From the NCBI RefSeq assembly GCF_002979435.1, contig NZ_PCOV01000001.1:558001-622000 (forward strand): DNA of 64,000 bases, in the 5' to 3' direction. A program made the position numbers and the translations under genes. The stretch's first letter is position 1. Each line of letters starts with the position of its first letter. The notes beneath the pieces were generated by a model. The model ran no database searches. It was not told the origin of the DNA and saw only the letters and a program-made list of their open reading frames with translations. Shown here piece by piece: positions 23,231 through 32,146 of the stretch. This stretch comes from Microbacterium sp. MYb66. Lineage in GTDB: Bacteria; Actinomycetota; Actinomycetes; Actinomycetales; Microbacteriaceae.

Positions 23231-25329
23231 GGAGTCACTGCCTCCTCGTGCCGCTGTAGGAGTTTGACGATTTGTGTTCTACGTTGCTGCAGGCGTGCGA
23301 GCAGGAGCGGAGGTAGTGCAGGGCGAGCGTTGATGTCAGCGTCGATGGTCCCGAGTTCAGCTTCCCATTCGGTTCGGTTCGTTTCGCTGAGGGCGACGTT
23401 GGCGCAAGTTAGAGGCTTACAGTCAGCCAGGTTCGGCTTCTCCTGGGGAACGCTTGATCGTTCACGACACAGAGCTTTGCGGTGGTCGTAGACGCAGGTG
23501 ACGTATCGATCGGGGTATATGGCCGGATCATCGCGGCTCAGTAGCCGCAGCAGCCTGTGCCTGTCCGTTGCGACGATTCCCTGGAACTGCGTGCGCTCCA
23601 TGAAGGCCTCAAGTCGAATCTCCGCTGTGTCTGCGGCCGGCCCGAGAAGGTGCGTGTGATCGTGTTGATCAACCATGGCCAGGAGTTCCTCCCCGCGGGC
23701 GAGTGCTTGCTCAGCTTCAACCTCTGCGCGGAAGCCAGAATCCGAGGTACCGGCGTATCCCTCGAACATTTGGATGCTGTGGTGGCGATACGCGATTGCA
23801 CCCGCGATCGAGCCGCCGGGGAGCCGGGCTATGTACCATGCGAGCGTGCGTCGGAACTGGCGAGTAGAGAGTCGCCATGGGCGACCGTTCACATCGGGAA
23901 TGCAGTCGGTTCGATCTTGCTGGATGCAGTAGGTGTTGACCCAGGTAGTGAAGCGTGCAAGTTGCTGGTTCGTGGCGGCCAGCGTTAGTGCGTGGTTGCC
24001 GCCCCGACCAGCGGATCCTGCGCCGGGTCCAACTTTAAGTGGTGCGAAAAGCCATTGCGATGGCGGTCCGGGGAGGCTGGCGTGTGCGGATTCAAGAACG
24101 CGAATCGCGCGCGCAGCCGCGGCCCCAACGACCCACGTCGCGGTCACGCCGTGCTCATCGACCTCGCCTTTGAACGCGAGGCTGGTCACCGTCCATCGAT
24201 AGGCGCGCCCGGAGACGTCATACGCGGTTGTGCAGCATCCGGGACGTAGGTGCTTGATCTCGTTGTCGCGCATTCCCGAGAGGAAGGCGATGACGATGTA
24301 GCACGAGATCTGCAACATTCGTGTGAGTACGGTGAGCGAATCGTCGCGCCCGGGGGTGAGGCTTATTCCTTTCACCCACGGTCTGCCGTCAATTCGTCCC
24401 CGTATGTCCATGGCGAGTTCGGCGTACTCCGATACCCCGACCGCAATTGCGGTCTGGATGACGTCCTCGCGTTGCCGCTCCAGCGCGGTGCGGTCACAGC
24501 CGATAATGTAGGCGATCGCATTGAAATGTGGCATTCCGAGTCTGCCGGGTAGCGGCTGCGCGGTGGAGCGAGCAGCTGCGAGGTAGTCCCGAATACGTGA
24601 CTGCTGATAACCATGCGGTTTCCCAGTCGCCGGGCCGGTTCGTACCGGGCGCCGCCGTGTCCGCCATGCCTCGATTGCCCCGAGGATGTCGTCGCTGAAG
24701 TCGTCGATGAAGCGCAGCGCCCACACGAGAACGCGACTGTGGACCGCTTCCGGAATGCGTTCGGTCCTGTTCTCGCGTCCGACGGCTGTGTCGGGTTCAG
24801 TCCACACCGGGTTGCGTCGCGGGTCTAAGCGGGCATCGACATCATCAGTGTGGTACCTCCACAGCATGTTGACTGCGGAGCGGAGTGCGAAGCGTCGCGC
24901 AGACGAGCTGTGGGTGAGGAGGAGGTGGCGCTGATACGAGTCAAGAATCTCGCGGGTGAGATCGCGAGTCGTTGTGCTCGGATGATGTACGTCTAGCCAC
25001 ACCAGGAAGAGCCGAAGGTTGTAGAAAGTGGTGACGATCGAGGAGACTCGCGGGCGTTCTTCGTCGTCTGGTAAGGGGCCCGACAGCAGTTTGTAACAAA
25101 GGCGCTTGAGGACGACCCGGTGAGTAGAAGGGACAGTCGTGAAGCGAAGCGTGAGTCCTCGTGCCTGGGACTGCAGGGAGGCAGGAGCCAGGGGCCAGTC
25201 GTCGTCGTAGAAACGGGCAGTGTGTTCCAGTACCTGGCCGGGGCGCAGCGCTCGTTGATGGAGTACGTACTGGCGGAGGTGGGCGTCGTCGCCGAAGACA
25301 CTTCTTTCAGGACCGGATGCTGACTTCAT
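23227..25329 (-). CDS. tyrosine recombinase, third of the trio
   Basis: A 700-residue recombinase from ATG 25329, which overlaps the stop of the second recombinase (ATGA). The frame is open further upstream only as overlap. The catalytic domain is in the C-terminal part: first Arg in IAFLSGMRDNEIKHL, box II in RLSTRQFRRTLAWYI, then H-H and the likely nucleophile tyrosine in YRHHSIQMFEGYAG. A cysteine-rich tail follows (VTCVYDHRKALCRE, LADCKPLTCANVAL), possibly a zinc-binding module. The N-terminal 300 residues would be the arm- and core-binding domains. It looks catalytically competent. Confidence 0.85.
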   Translation of the reverse strand: MKSASGPERSVFGDDAHLRQYVLHQRALRPGQVLEHTARFYDDDWPLAPASLQSQARGLTLRFTTVPSTHRVVLKRLCYKLLSGPLPDDEERPRVSSIVTTFYNLRLFLVWLDVHHPSTTTRDLTREILDSYQRHLLLTHSSSARRFALRSAVNMLWRYHTDDVDARLDPRRNPVWTEPDTAVGRENRTERIPEAVHSRVLVWALRFIDDFSDDILGAIEAWRTRRRPVRTGPATGKPHGYQQSRIRDYLAAARSTAQPLPGRLGMPHFNAIAYIIGCDRTALERQREDVIQTAIAVGVSEYAELAMDIRGRIDGRPWVKGISLTPGRDDSLTVLTRMLQISCYIVIAFLSGMRDNEIKHLRPGCCTTAYDVSGRAYRWTVTSLAFKGEVDEHGVTATWVVGAAAARAIRVLESAHASLPGPPSQWLFAPLKVGPGAGSAGRGGNHALTLAATNQQLARFTTWVNTYCIQQDRTDCIPDVNGRPWRLSTRQFRRTLAWYIARLPGGSIAGAIAYRHHSIQMFEGYAGTSDSGFRAEVEAEQALARGEELLAMVDQHDHTHLLGPAADTAEIRLEAFMERTQFQGIVATDRHRLLRLLSRDDPAIYPDRYVTCVYDHRKALCRERSSVPQEKPNLADCKPLTCANVALSETNRTEWEAELGTIDADINARPALPPLLLARLQQRRTQIVKLLQRHEEAVTP

Positions 25330-27119
25330 GGCCGCTCCCATTCGGGTTCTACGAGGTCGAGCAGGCTGTCGTCTGGTCTTCGCTGATGTGCGTTGGACAC
25401 TTCGGCAGCGCTGAACTTCGGCAGTATGTCTCGGCGGATCGCTGTCCAGACGGGGCCGTACCGTTTCCACCATTCAGCATCGGACAGCCGAGCGCGTCGT
25501 TCCTCGAGTGCGTCGAGAAGGCTTATGAGGCGGGGCAGATGGCCAGGTGTTATGACGCAGTTCCCACAGTGGAAGCAATCCAAGAATGAGACGGCGCATC
25601 GACGGCCAGTAGCTGGATGGTGTTCGTGATCAGCGCATGCTGCCCAAGCCGTGTCAGCGGTCGGTGGGGTGTCGGACGTAATCGAGGCGTTGCTGGTCAC
25701 GATGCGTAGTTCTCCGGGGCCTGTAGCGATAAGCGCACGGCGATGTGCGTCGTAGGCGGCGCGTTCGACGTCGACGAACGCTTCGGAGACCACCTCTTGA
25801 GCCCAATCGATAGTGGTGTGGTCGCCAGAGAGGTAATTGCGAAAAAGTACCCTCGTGGAGTTGCTTCGTGCGGCCGAAGGAAGGTGCCCTCCGAGCTGAC
25901 GGGTGCGGCGAACGTCGATGCTTGTCTTGAGCTGGTTCGCGGTGAGGCGCAGGGGGTGAGCGCCCGCGTTCTCGCCGGTAGGGACAACTCCGAGTGGAGG
26001 GTCGGCGAAGAGGCCGTGGCGTGCTGTCCATCTCGCCCATTTCAAAGATGCGGCCAGGGTCTTCGCGAAAGGATTGCGGCACTCCCGATGGTGGTTGTCG
26101 GGCTGATGATGCCACACGGCCCAGAAGGCTGGCACTTCCAGAAAGTTGCGTGCTGGTTCCATCAGCCGATGAAGAAGGAGGTAGAGCCCGCCGGGTGTGT
26201 GCAGCTCCTGGCTGGGGCTGCCGATCTCCCATGTGACTGTTTGATGCCAGCGCCCGGACCCTCGGCGGCGTTTGAGGAGCTCAATCTCGACGGCGCGTCC
26301 TTCGATGATGCGATGCGCCACGGGGAGCTCCTTGATGACCTCGAGATTCCACCCCGTCGTGATGATGAGGAGCGCGAGAAGCGGATACAGGTCATCCCGC
26401 GTCACGAAGAGCCGCTCCGCGATCGACTGGCGGGCGTGCGCACGCAGCGGCGCGGTGACACCCGTTGTCGACACCCGGCCCGTCCGACGGGCGGTGTCCA
26501 GAGCCAAGTCGCCCGCTGGGTGAGGTGCGGAGAGGCGATCACAAATCAGCCGAACGTCCGCACGGGCAGCCGCGGTAATGCGCGCCAGCTCGGCGTCGGA
26601 GTAGCCAGAGACCCCAGGGTGCATGGGTGCACGTACGCGGGGATGGAGTCGGTCAAGAGCCTTTGGGCTGACGAGGCGGTTCAACGGTGCCGCCTCGAAG
26701 AGCAGTCCGAGTTGCCGAACCTCAAGCCCAGCAGACGTGACGCTCGTAGCTTCGGAGCGGAATCGTCGGAACACGTCAACGTGATCTGCGGTGAGTTCGG
26801 ATGGAGTCCTGGGCGCACGCGGGAGTTGGTCGACGAACCGCATGAATCTCGAGAGCGTTCCCCATGCACCTTTGGCCGACGCGAGCGTGCGCAACCCGCC
26901 CGAAGGACCGGTGCGGACGGACCAAGCTGAGGCCAAAGCGCGATGCCATCCCGGCAATGGCAACGAACCAATGTCGAACTCGCGTCGACGACCATCTTCT
27001 CCAAGGAAGTGGACGACGTTCCCAATCGCACCTGAAGACGTACGAGGGTCGGGTTCGTAGCCGCGCCCAGGTAATGGGGACGGCCGACCTGTTCGGGTGA
27101 TCCCGCGTCGGTCGCTCAA
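25326..27119 (-). CDS. tyrosine recombinase-like protein, second of the trio, catalytic residues altered
   Basis: About 597 residues from TTG 27119, which overlaps the stop of the first recombinase (TTGA) and has GGAG 9 nt upstream. The general fold of large integrases is visible, but the expected first Arg is replaced (LIITTGWNLEVIKELP, with Asn where TGxR is normal). The usual HxxR box reads RLTANQLKTSI and the final segment HLPSAARSNSTRVLFRNYLS keeps a His and a Tyr. A cysteine/His cluster near the C-terminus (ACADHEHHPATGRRCAVSFLDCFHCGNC) could bind zinc. It may be a structural partner rather than an active recombinase. Confidence 0.75.
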   Translation of the reverse strand: MSDRRGITRTGRPSPLPGRGYEPDPRTSSGAIGNVVHFLGEDGRRREFDIGSLPLPGWHRALASAWSVRTGPSGGLRTLASAKGAWGTLSRFMRFVDQLPRAPRTPSELTADHVDVFRRFRSEATSVTSAGLEVRQLGLLFEAAPLNRLVSPKALDRLHPRVRAPMHPGVSGYSDAELARITAAARADVRLICDRLSAPHPAGDLALDTARRTGRVSTTGVTAPLRAHARQSIAERLFVTRDDLYPLLALLIITTGWNLEVIKELPVAHRIIEGRAVEIELLKRRRGSGRWHQTVTWEIGSPSQELHTPGGLYLLLHRLMEPARNFLEVPAFWAVWHHQPDNHHRECRNPFAKTLAASLKWARWTARHGLFADPPLGVVPTGENAGAHPLRLTANQLKTSIDVRRTRQLGGHLPSAARSNSTRVLFRNYLSGDHTTIDWAQEVVSEAFVDVERAAYDAHRRALIATGPGELRIVTSNASITSDTPPTADTAWAACADHEHHPATGRRCAVSFLDCFHCGNCVITPGHLPRLISLLDALEERRARLSDAEWWKRYGPVWTAIRRDILPKFSAAEVSNAHQRRPDDSLLDLVEPEWERP

Positions 27120-28576
27120 GACTCTCGACTCCGGGACGGGGAAGATCGTGGGTCGTCCCACTCGCTGGGGATCAACGCCAGGCGCGTCTCCATCTCCAGT
27201 TCCTCCAGCGCATGAAGGTACACCTGCGTGGTGGTCACGCTCTTGTGGCCGAGAGCGCGCCGTACCCAGTCGAGCGGGTCTCCGAACACGCGCACGTACT
27301 GGGTTCGCTGTTGCTCCGACAACCTCGCCAATGCCTCGATGTGACCGCGCTGCAGTTGCTCGAGCGTGAGCACGGCGAACGTATGCCGCAAGAGATGAGG
27401 ATGAGCGCGCAAATTCACGTCGTGCTCGCGACACCGCTTGTTTGCCTGCCTAAAAATGTCCTTCCACGTTTGCACGGCGATAGGTGTTCCTGACTCGGAC
27501 AGCCACAAAGCCGCGGGCTCCAATCCGGCTTCCGTCTCGATAACAGTCCGCCAACGTTGCGCCGGTGACAGTAGCTCCATGCGAGTGAGAGAACGCAGGC
27601 CATCGGGAAACGTGGTTGTCACCCGGCCCGTCCGGAGGTCGAGCACGGGGCCTTTCAGCTTCTCGTATCGGCCCCGACGTCGCGCCGCTTCAATGACGGT
27701 GCGGCGATCGATCTCCACATAAGCGGCGATTTCGCGCAAGGTGTTCGCCGGCACGTAGATCCAACGCCCGGAGCCGCCTTTCGCCGCAGCCGCGGACAAT
27801 GAGAACCGTGCATATCCGCGCTCGGGGGCGAAAGGAATCTCGGTTCGTAGCAGGGACGCTTGCTCCGTCAGCCGCATCCCCGTCCGGACCATGAGGTCCG
27901 CGAACGTCGCGTTCCGTCCGGCCCAACGACCCCGGAACTTTGAATCCTGCAATCCGTGCCGCGAGTACCCCCGAAGGCCGACATCGCGCCAAACACGATA
28001 GGACGCGGCGGGTAGCCATTCGACCTTGTTGCGCCGGGCGTCGTGAGAGTACGTGGCTGCAGTAAGTCCCAATTCGCCTCGGTAAGAACCAGGACGGTGG
28101 CGCCGAGCACGTTGAGGAATCGGATTCTCGCTGATGCGTCCTTGAGAATGCTGCCATCGGAAGAACCGGTTCTGGGCGCTCACCTCACGATTCCAAGTCG
28201 AGCCACTAACGCGGGGACCGCGAGGATCATGACGGCGCCACACAAGATATGCCCTGTGGTCTTCTTCAGTCGTGTGTCGCCAATCAAGGCCGCCCCGACT
28301 GTGGTGCAGAAAGTTGAAGAACATCACCAAGTTCCCGGTGTAACCGTCGCGCGTTTGCGGAAGAGCCGACAACATGTCGGCGGAGTAGAAGAACTCGTTC
28401 AGCTCGCGGTCATACGTGAACTGCGGCGACAGCAGAAACGGCGTCCCCTCGGGTATTCCTAGGCGTGTCGACCAGCCAGGATCAACCGTCGAGCCGTTCC
28501 CCGGAGGCTGAGTTCCCACCTCGAAGCGTCGCCAAGTTCCACTGAGATCTGGAGCGACGTTTGCGAGAGGTGGCAT
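27116..28576 (-). CDS. tyrosine recombinase, first of the trio
   Basis: A 486-residue integrase from ATG 28576. Catalytic residues are all visible: Arg in LMVRTGMRLTEQASLL, HxxR in AHPHLLRHTFAVLTL, and His plus nucleophile Tyr in ALGHKSVTTTQVYLHALEE. The N-terminal half carries a SAM-like core-binding domain (TRDGYTGNLVMFFNFLHHSR). The start codon sits in the loop of a perfect 10-bp hairpin with the ribosome site in the stem (28563-28586), suggesting low or regulated translation. It is the first gene of the overlapping module and lies nearest the comM break. Confidence 0.87.
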   Translation of the reverse strand: MPPLANVAPDLSGTWRRFEVGTQPPGNGSTVDPGWSTRLGIPEGTPFLLSPQFTYDRELNEFFYSADMLSALPQTRDGYTGNLVMFFNFLHHSRGGLDWRHTTEEDHRAYLVWRRHDPRGPRVSGSTWNREVSAQNRFFRWQHSQGRISENPIPQRARRHRPGSYRGELGLTAATYSHDARRNKVEWLPAASYRVWRDVGLRGYSRHGLQDSKFRGRWAGRNATFADLMVRTGMRLTEQASLLRTEIPFAPERGYARFSLSAAAAKGGSGRWIYVPANTLREIAAYVEIDRRTVIEAARRRGRYEKLKGPVLDLRTGRVTTTFPDGLRSLTRMELLSPAQRWRTVIETEAGLEPAALWLSESGTPIAVQTWKDIFRQANKRCREHDVNLRAHPHLLRHTFAVLTLEQLQRGHIEALARLSEQQRTQYVRVFGDPLDWVRRALGHKSVTTTQVYLHALEELEMETRLALIPSEWDDPRSSPSRSRES

Positions 28577-28586
28577 CACCTCTCGC
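28563..28586 (-). promoter_or_regulatory. hairpin enclosing the start codon of the first recombinase
   Basis: GCGAGAGGTG (28563-28572) and CACCTCTCGC (28577-28586) are perfectly complementary around the 4-nt loop GCAT. On the minus-strand transcript the loop reads ATGC, so the AUG is in the loop and the GAGAGGTG ribosome site is paired. Confidence 0.72.
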
Positions 28587-28645
28587 ACGGTACGCCGTTC
28601 GAGTCGAGAACTGAACAGTGAGCAGCGAAAAACCCCCACCACAAC

Positions 28646-29137
28646 CTGGCCATGAACCCCTGTCCGTGCGGCAACCACGGTGTCCGTGGAGCGGAGTGCG
28701 TGTGCCCGCCCATGTCGATCAGGCGCTATTCGACCCGCTTGTCCGGACCGCTGCGAGACCGCATCGACATCGATCTGCAGGTCAGCCGGGTCGCCGCGTC
28801 ACGAGCCACGGGAGGCGCAAGGGCGAAGATGACGACGTCGGAGGCGCGTCTCCGCGTCGCCGCAGCCCGGAAGAGGGCCGGACTCCGTTGGAGGGGTACC
28901 CCTTGGGGACGCAATGCGGACGTGCCGGGGGCGTGGCTGCGTCAAGGATCCTTGCGGCTCGCAGCCGCCGTCCGTTCACCGCTGGACCGTGCATTGGAGC
29001 GCGGTGCGCTCACGCTGCGCGGCTACGACCGGGTCCTCCGGGTCGCGTGGACGATGGCGGATCTGTCCGAGATCGACCGACCCGGGGCTGACGAGGTCGG
29101 GCGTGCGTTGCATCTGCGCAGGGGGCTGCCGCGATGA
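28646..29137 (+). pseudogene. comM: comM (yifB, Mg-chelatase-like ATPase) 3' remnant, interrupted by the island
   Basis: About 161 residues from MNPCPCGNHGVRGAECVCPP to the stop at 29137, matching the C-terminal third of a protein of about 510 residues. The two cysteine pairs (CPCG, CVCPP) and IDIDLQV are conserved in ComM, a helicase-like protein that aids branch migration during natural transformation. The upstream ATPase domain (P-loop, Walker B) is missing, and the sequence immediately before 28646 does not resemble comM. The start is not a true gene start. The stop overlaps dprA by 4 bp (ATGA), as in the normal order. The 5' part should lie beyond the left edge of the inserted DNA. Confidence 0.88.
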
Positions 29138-30324
29138 TGGAGGCGCTGCTCGGCGACCCCGAGATCGTCGCCCTTGCTCACAGCGTCCGCCCCGACGGAG
29201 ATCCCCGGGAGTGCATCGCTCGTGCCGCCTGGACCGTGATCGCGGAGCCCGGAGACTCCGTGGCAGGGGCGCTGATCGAAGTGCTCGGCGCCGCAGACGC
29301 TCTGTCACTGGCAGTGGACGGATCCGCCTCGTCGCTCCCCGCCGAGGGGAATGCGCCGACGTCCCGGGCGCTCTCGGACGCCCGTGCCCGATGGCGCCCC
29401 CGCGCGGCGGTGACGCCCGTTCGCGCCGCCCTGAGCGGCGCTCTCGATGTCGACGCGCAGCTCGTCGTACCGGGGGATACGTGCTGGCCGGCGGCGCTGG
29501 CAGATCTCGGCCCCAGCGCTCCGTGCGCACTCTGGGTGCGCGGCAGCGCCGAACTGCTGGTCCGGGAGCCGCGCGTGTCGATCGTCGGGGCGCGGGCGTC
29601 GAGCGGCTACGGCGAGCACGTGGCCGCGGAGCTCGCCGGCGACCTCGCGTCTCGGGGTGCCGTGATCGTGTCCGGGGGTGCCTACGGCATCGATGGCGCC
29701 GCGCACCGGGCTGCCCTCGGGGTTCACGGCGCGACGATCGCGTTCCTCGCCGGCGGGGTGGATCGAGCGTACCCGGTCGGTCATCGGACGCTTCTGCGAC
29801 AGATCGCCGTCGAAGGAGCGGTGGTGAGCGAACCGCCATGCGGGGCGGCGCCGACGAAATGGCGGTTCCTCGCACGAAACCGCTTGATAGCCGCGCTCGG
29901 TCAGGCGACTGTGGTCGTCGAGGCAGGTTGGCGAAGCGGGTCGTTGAACACGGCGGGCCATGCGGCGGCGCTCGGTCGGCCGCTCGGTGCGGTGCCGGGG
30001 CCGGTGACGGCGGCGTCCTCCGCGGGTTGTCATCGTCTGTTGCGGGAGTACGACGCGCAATGCGTCACCTCGGCCGAGGAGGTGAGCGAGCTGTGGGGCC
30101 TGTCGGTCGGCGCGTCGGTAGCGCACGAAGAGTCAGACCCCGATCGTCTCCGTCTCCTCGACGCGATGAGCACGAGGACCCGCCTGACGGTGGCCGAAAT
30201 CACTCGCCGCTCCGGGCTGGTTCCCGATCGGGTCCGTGCACTGCTCGGACTCCTTCACCTCGACGGCGCCGTGGACCTCGATGAGATCGGGTGGCGAAGG
30301 GTCTCGAGGCCGCGCAACACGTGA
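29134..30324 (+). CDS. dprA: DNA processing protein DprA
   Basis: Binds incoming single-stranded DNA and loads RecA in natural transformation; widely conserved even in species not known to be competent. It has 396 residues. The Rossmann-like DprA core is visible: RVSIVGARASSGYG, SGGAYGIDGAAHRAAL, FLAGGVDRAYPVGH, FLARNRLIAALG and EAGWRSGSLNTAGHAA, with a C-terminal winged-helix (RTRLTVAEITRRSGL). ATG 29134 overlaps the comM stop, and 29137 is an alternative ATG. The pair would have been co-transcribed, so the island may have cut dprA off from its promoter. Confidence 0.92.
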   Translation: MMEALLGDPEIVALAHSVRPDGDPRECIARAAWTVIAEPGDSVAGALIEVLGAADALSLAVDGSASSLPAEGNAPTSRALSDARARWRPRAAVTPVRAALSGALDVDAQLVVPGDTCWPAALADLGPSAPCALWVRGSAELLVREPRVSIVGARASSGYGEHVAAELAGDLASRGAVIVSGGAYGIDGAAHRAALGVHGATIAFLAGGVDRAYPVGHRTLLRQIAVEGAVVSEPPCGAAPTKWRFLARNRLIAALGQATVVVEAGWRSGSLNTAGHAAALGRPLGAVPGPVTAASSAGCHRLLREYDAQCVTSAEEVSELWGLSVGASVAHEESDPDRLRLLDAMSTRTRLTVAEITRRSGLVPDRVRALLGLLHLDGAVDLDEIGWRRVSRPRNT

Positions 30325-30387
30325 GATCCGTGAGCGAAGACGGCGAGGCTGCGCAGGAGAGTTCGCGAGCAGAGGCAAGCTGGCTCC

Positions 30388-31290
30388 ATGGAACTCGCGG
30401 TCGCCACCGAGGCCTTCGCCGACCACCTGCAACGGGTGCGCCGGTTGTCACCTGCGACCGTGAAGGCCTACCGCTCCGATCTGCGGGACCTCGACACCTC
30501 AGCCGGAGGTATCACGCTCGAGGACGTGGATCTGGAAGTCCTCAGAGATTGGCTCTGGCGTGCGACGCAGAGGGGAGACGCACGGTCGACGCTGGCCCGG
30601 CGGTCTGCTGCCGCCCGCTCGTTCTTCCGCTGGGCGCAGGAACAGGACCTCATCTCGCACGATCCGAGCCTGCGACTGGTCGCGCCGAAGAAGGGGCGCA
30701 CATTGCCGACGATCGCGTCGAGGGATGCGATGTCCGGCCTCCTCGACGCCCACCGTGTCGCCGCGCAAGCCGGCGAGCCGATCGCGCTGCGTGATCACGC
30801 GCTCCTCGAGCTGCTGTACGGCTCGGGCATCCGCGTTTCCGAGCTCTGCGGGCTGGACATCGATGATCTGGATCTCGACCGCGGCACGGCGCGCGTACTC
30901 GGCAAGGGAGCGAAGGAACGGGTCGTACCCTACGGAGCGCCCGCGCGGGACGCTCTGGAGGCGTACCTCAGACGCGGCAGGCCGGGCCTCGTGGCGAGGT
31001 CGCGAGGCTTCACACCCGCCGCCTTCCTGGGCAGCCGCGGAGGCCGGATCGGGCCGCGGACGGTGTACGAACTCGTTGCGCGCGTCCTGGCTCCGATCGT
31101 CGGCGCCGAGACCATCGGTCCTCATGCCCTACGGCACACGGCTGCCACACATCTGCTTGATGGGGGAGCCGACCTCCGGGCGGTGCAGGAGATCCTCGGT
31201 CATGCCAGCCTCGGGACGACCCAGATCTACACCCATGTTTCGACCGAACGTTTGACCGCCACCTATCGACTCGCCCACCCGCGCGCGTGA
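30388..31290 (+). CDS. xerC: site-specific tyrosine recombinase XerC
   Basis: Resolves chromosome dimers at dif during division, with XerD. It is 300 residues, the standard length, with Arg in LLYGSGIRVSELCGL, Lys in VLGKGAKERVVPYG, HxxR in PHALRHTAATHLL, and His plus nucleophile Tyr in LGHASLGTTQIYTHV. This fixed small size and core position (dprA-xerC-rpsB order) distinguish it from the larger recombinases of the mobile module. Confidence 0.9.
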   Translation: MELAVATEAFADHLQRVRRLSPATVKAYRSDLRDLDTSAGGITLEDVDLEVLRDWLWRATQRGDARSTLARRSAAARSFFRWAQEQDLISHDPSLRLVAPKKGRTLPTIASRDAMSGLLDAHRVAAQAGEPIALRDHALLELLYGSGIRVSELCGLDIDDLDLDRGTARVLGKGAKERVVPYGAPARDALEAYLRRGRPGLVARSRGFTPAAFLGSRGGRIGPRTVYELVARVLAPIVGAETIGPHALRHTAATHLLDGGADLRAVQEILGHASLGTTQIYTHVSTERLTATYRLAHPRA

Positions 31291-31316
31291 CTCAGCGGCG
31301 GCGGGAGGTCGGCCCG

Positions 31317-31841
31317 TCACCACGAGGCGCAGCAGGGGAGAAGGATCGCGCGCTGGGCGCCTCCGAACAACAGCATCGGATTGATGTAGTCACCGTGGCT
31401 TCTCACCCCGAGGTGCAGAGCCCCGGGCGGAGTGTGCCCACCGACATCGACCTGCCCGATCACCTGGCCGGCGGCCACGGGTTCACCCGGAAGAAGCTCT
31501 GATCGGAGCGGCTCGAACGTGGTCACGAGACCGTCGGCGTGCTCGATGGTCAGGAGAGGACGGTCGACGACGATGCCGCGGAAGGCGACGACACCGTCTG
31601 CCGGGGCGGTGACCGCGGCGTTGATCGAGGTGCCGATATCCACTCCGCGGTGCCCCGCACCGTACTCGTGCGCGGGAGCGCGAAAGGGATTCACGACTGC
31701 GGGCGCCGCCGCCGACGGCCAGCGCCATCGCGGCCAATCGTCCGTTCCGGTGGTTGCGACCGCGCCGGAGGGGGATATCGCCGCGCAGAGGAACACGATC
31801 ACCAGGAGTGGACCGGACACTGCTCGACGAAGGACGCGCAT
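31317..31841 (-). CDS. secreted LytM/M23-type peptidase family protein
   Basis: A 174-residue protein with an N-terminal signal peptide (basic RVLRRAVSG, hydrophobic [12 protein letters not shown], likely cleavage near AVATT). The M23 domain has the metal pair of HRGVDIGTS (His and Asp) and a final [12 protein letters not shown]. The usual HxH near the end is only partly kept (LHLGV), so it may be an active glycyl endopeptidase or a degenerate regulator. It is convergent with xerC and divergent from rpsB. The role, cell wall remodelling, is inferred. Confidence 0.82.
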   Translation of the reverse strand: MRVLRRAVSGPLLVIVFLCAAISPSGAVATTGTDDWPRWRWPSAAAPAVVNPFRAPAHEYGAGHRGVDIGTSINAAVTAPADGVVAFRGIVVDRPLLTIEHADGLVTTFEPLRSELLPGEPVAAGQVIGQVDVGGHTPPGALHLGVRSHGDYINPMLLFGGAQRAILLPCCASW

Positions 31842-31960
31842 GGCAGGAGTCTGCTCGATCCCCGTACTCGCGCGGCGGGAACCGCATCGTCATCGCGGCC
31901 GCTCGGGGCAACTGCTGGCCCGGGCCCATGGTGCAGGGCGAGTCACGGCACGTGATCCTG

Positions 31961-32146
31961 TATGCTGGGGGAGCACCTCGAAATCGGGGTGACTACGCGT
32001 GCCCAAAGCGATTCATCTCGCGGCATCCATTCCCACAGGTCCTTCTCTCCGAGCAGGCGGGCGTGAGCCGGGCACCAGGAAGTCCGATCATCCGATCGGC
32101 TTGCAACCTCAACGGCGCAGAAACGCGCCAGAACCAGGAGACGACC
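31961..32146 (+). promoter_or_regulatory. rpsB promoter and structured leader
   Basis: TATGCT at 31961-31966 is a likely -10 box. The leader of about 175 nt contains stems CCGATC/GATCGG (32085-32100, 4-nt loop) and GGCGC/GCGCC (32114-32129), the second just before the AGGAG ribosome site. Such leaders commonly mediate ribosomal-protein autoregulation; that role is inference. The 31842-31960 part holds the divergent M23 promoter and no gene. Confidence 0.45.

Larger units (their letters stand above)
22835..28645 (-). mobile_element. integration module: three tyrosine recombinases plus coiled-coil protein, inserted in comM
   Basis: Four overlapping minus-strand genes (three recombinases of 486, 597 and 700 residues, then a 131-residue coiled-coil protein), each joined to the next by a 4-bp stop/start overlap. 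The arrangement resembles tnpA-tnpB-tnpC of Tn554, with an extra recombinase. The module directly abuts the truncated comM, so the right end of the inserted DNA is at about 28640-28646. I found no terminal repeats or target duplication in the window; the left end is not visible. Confidence 0.75.
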
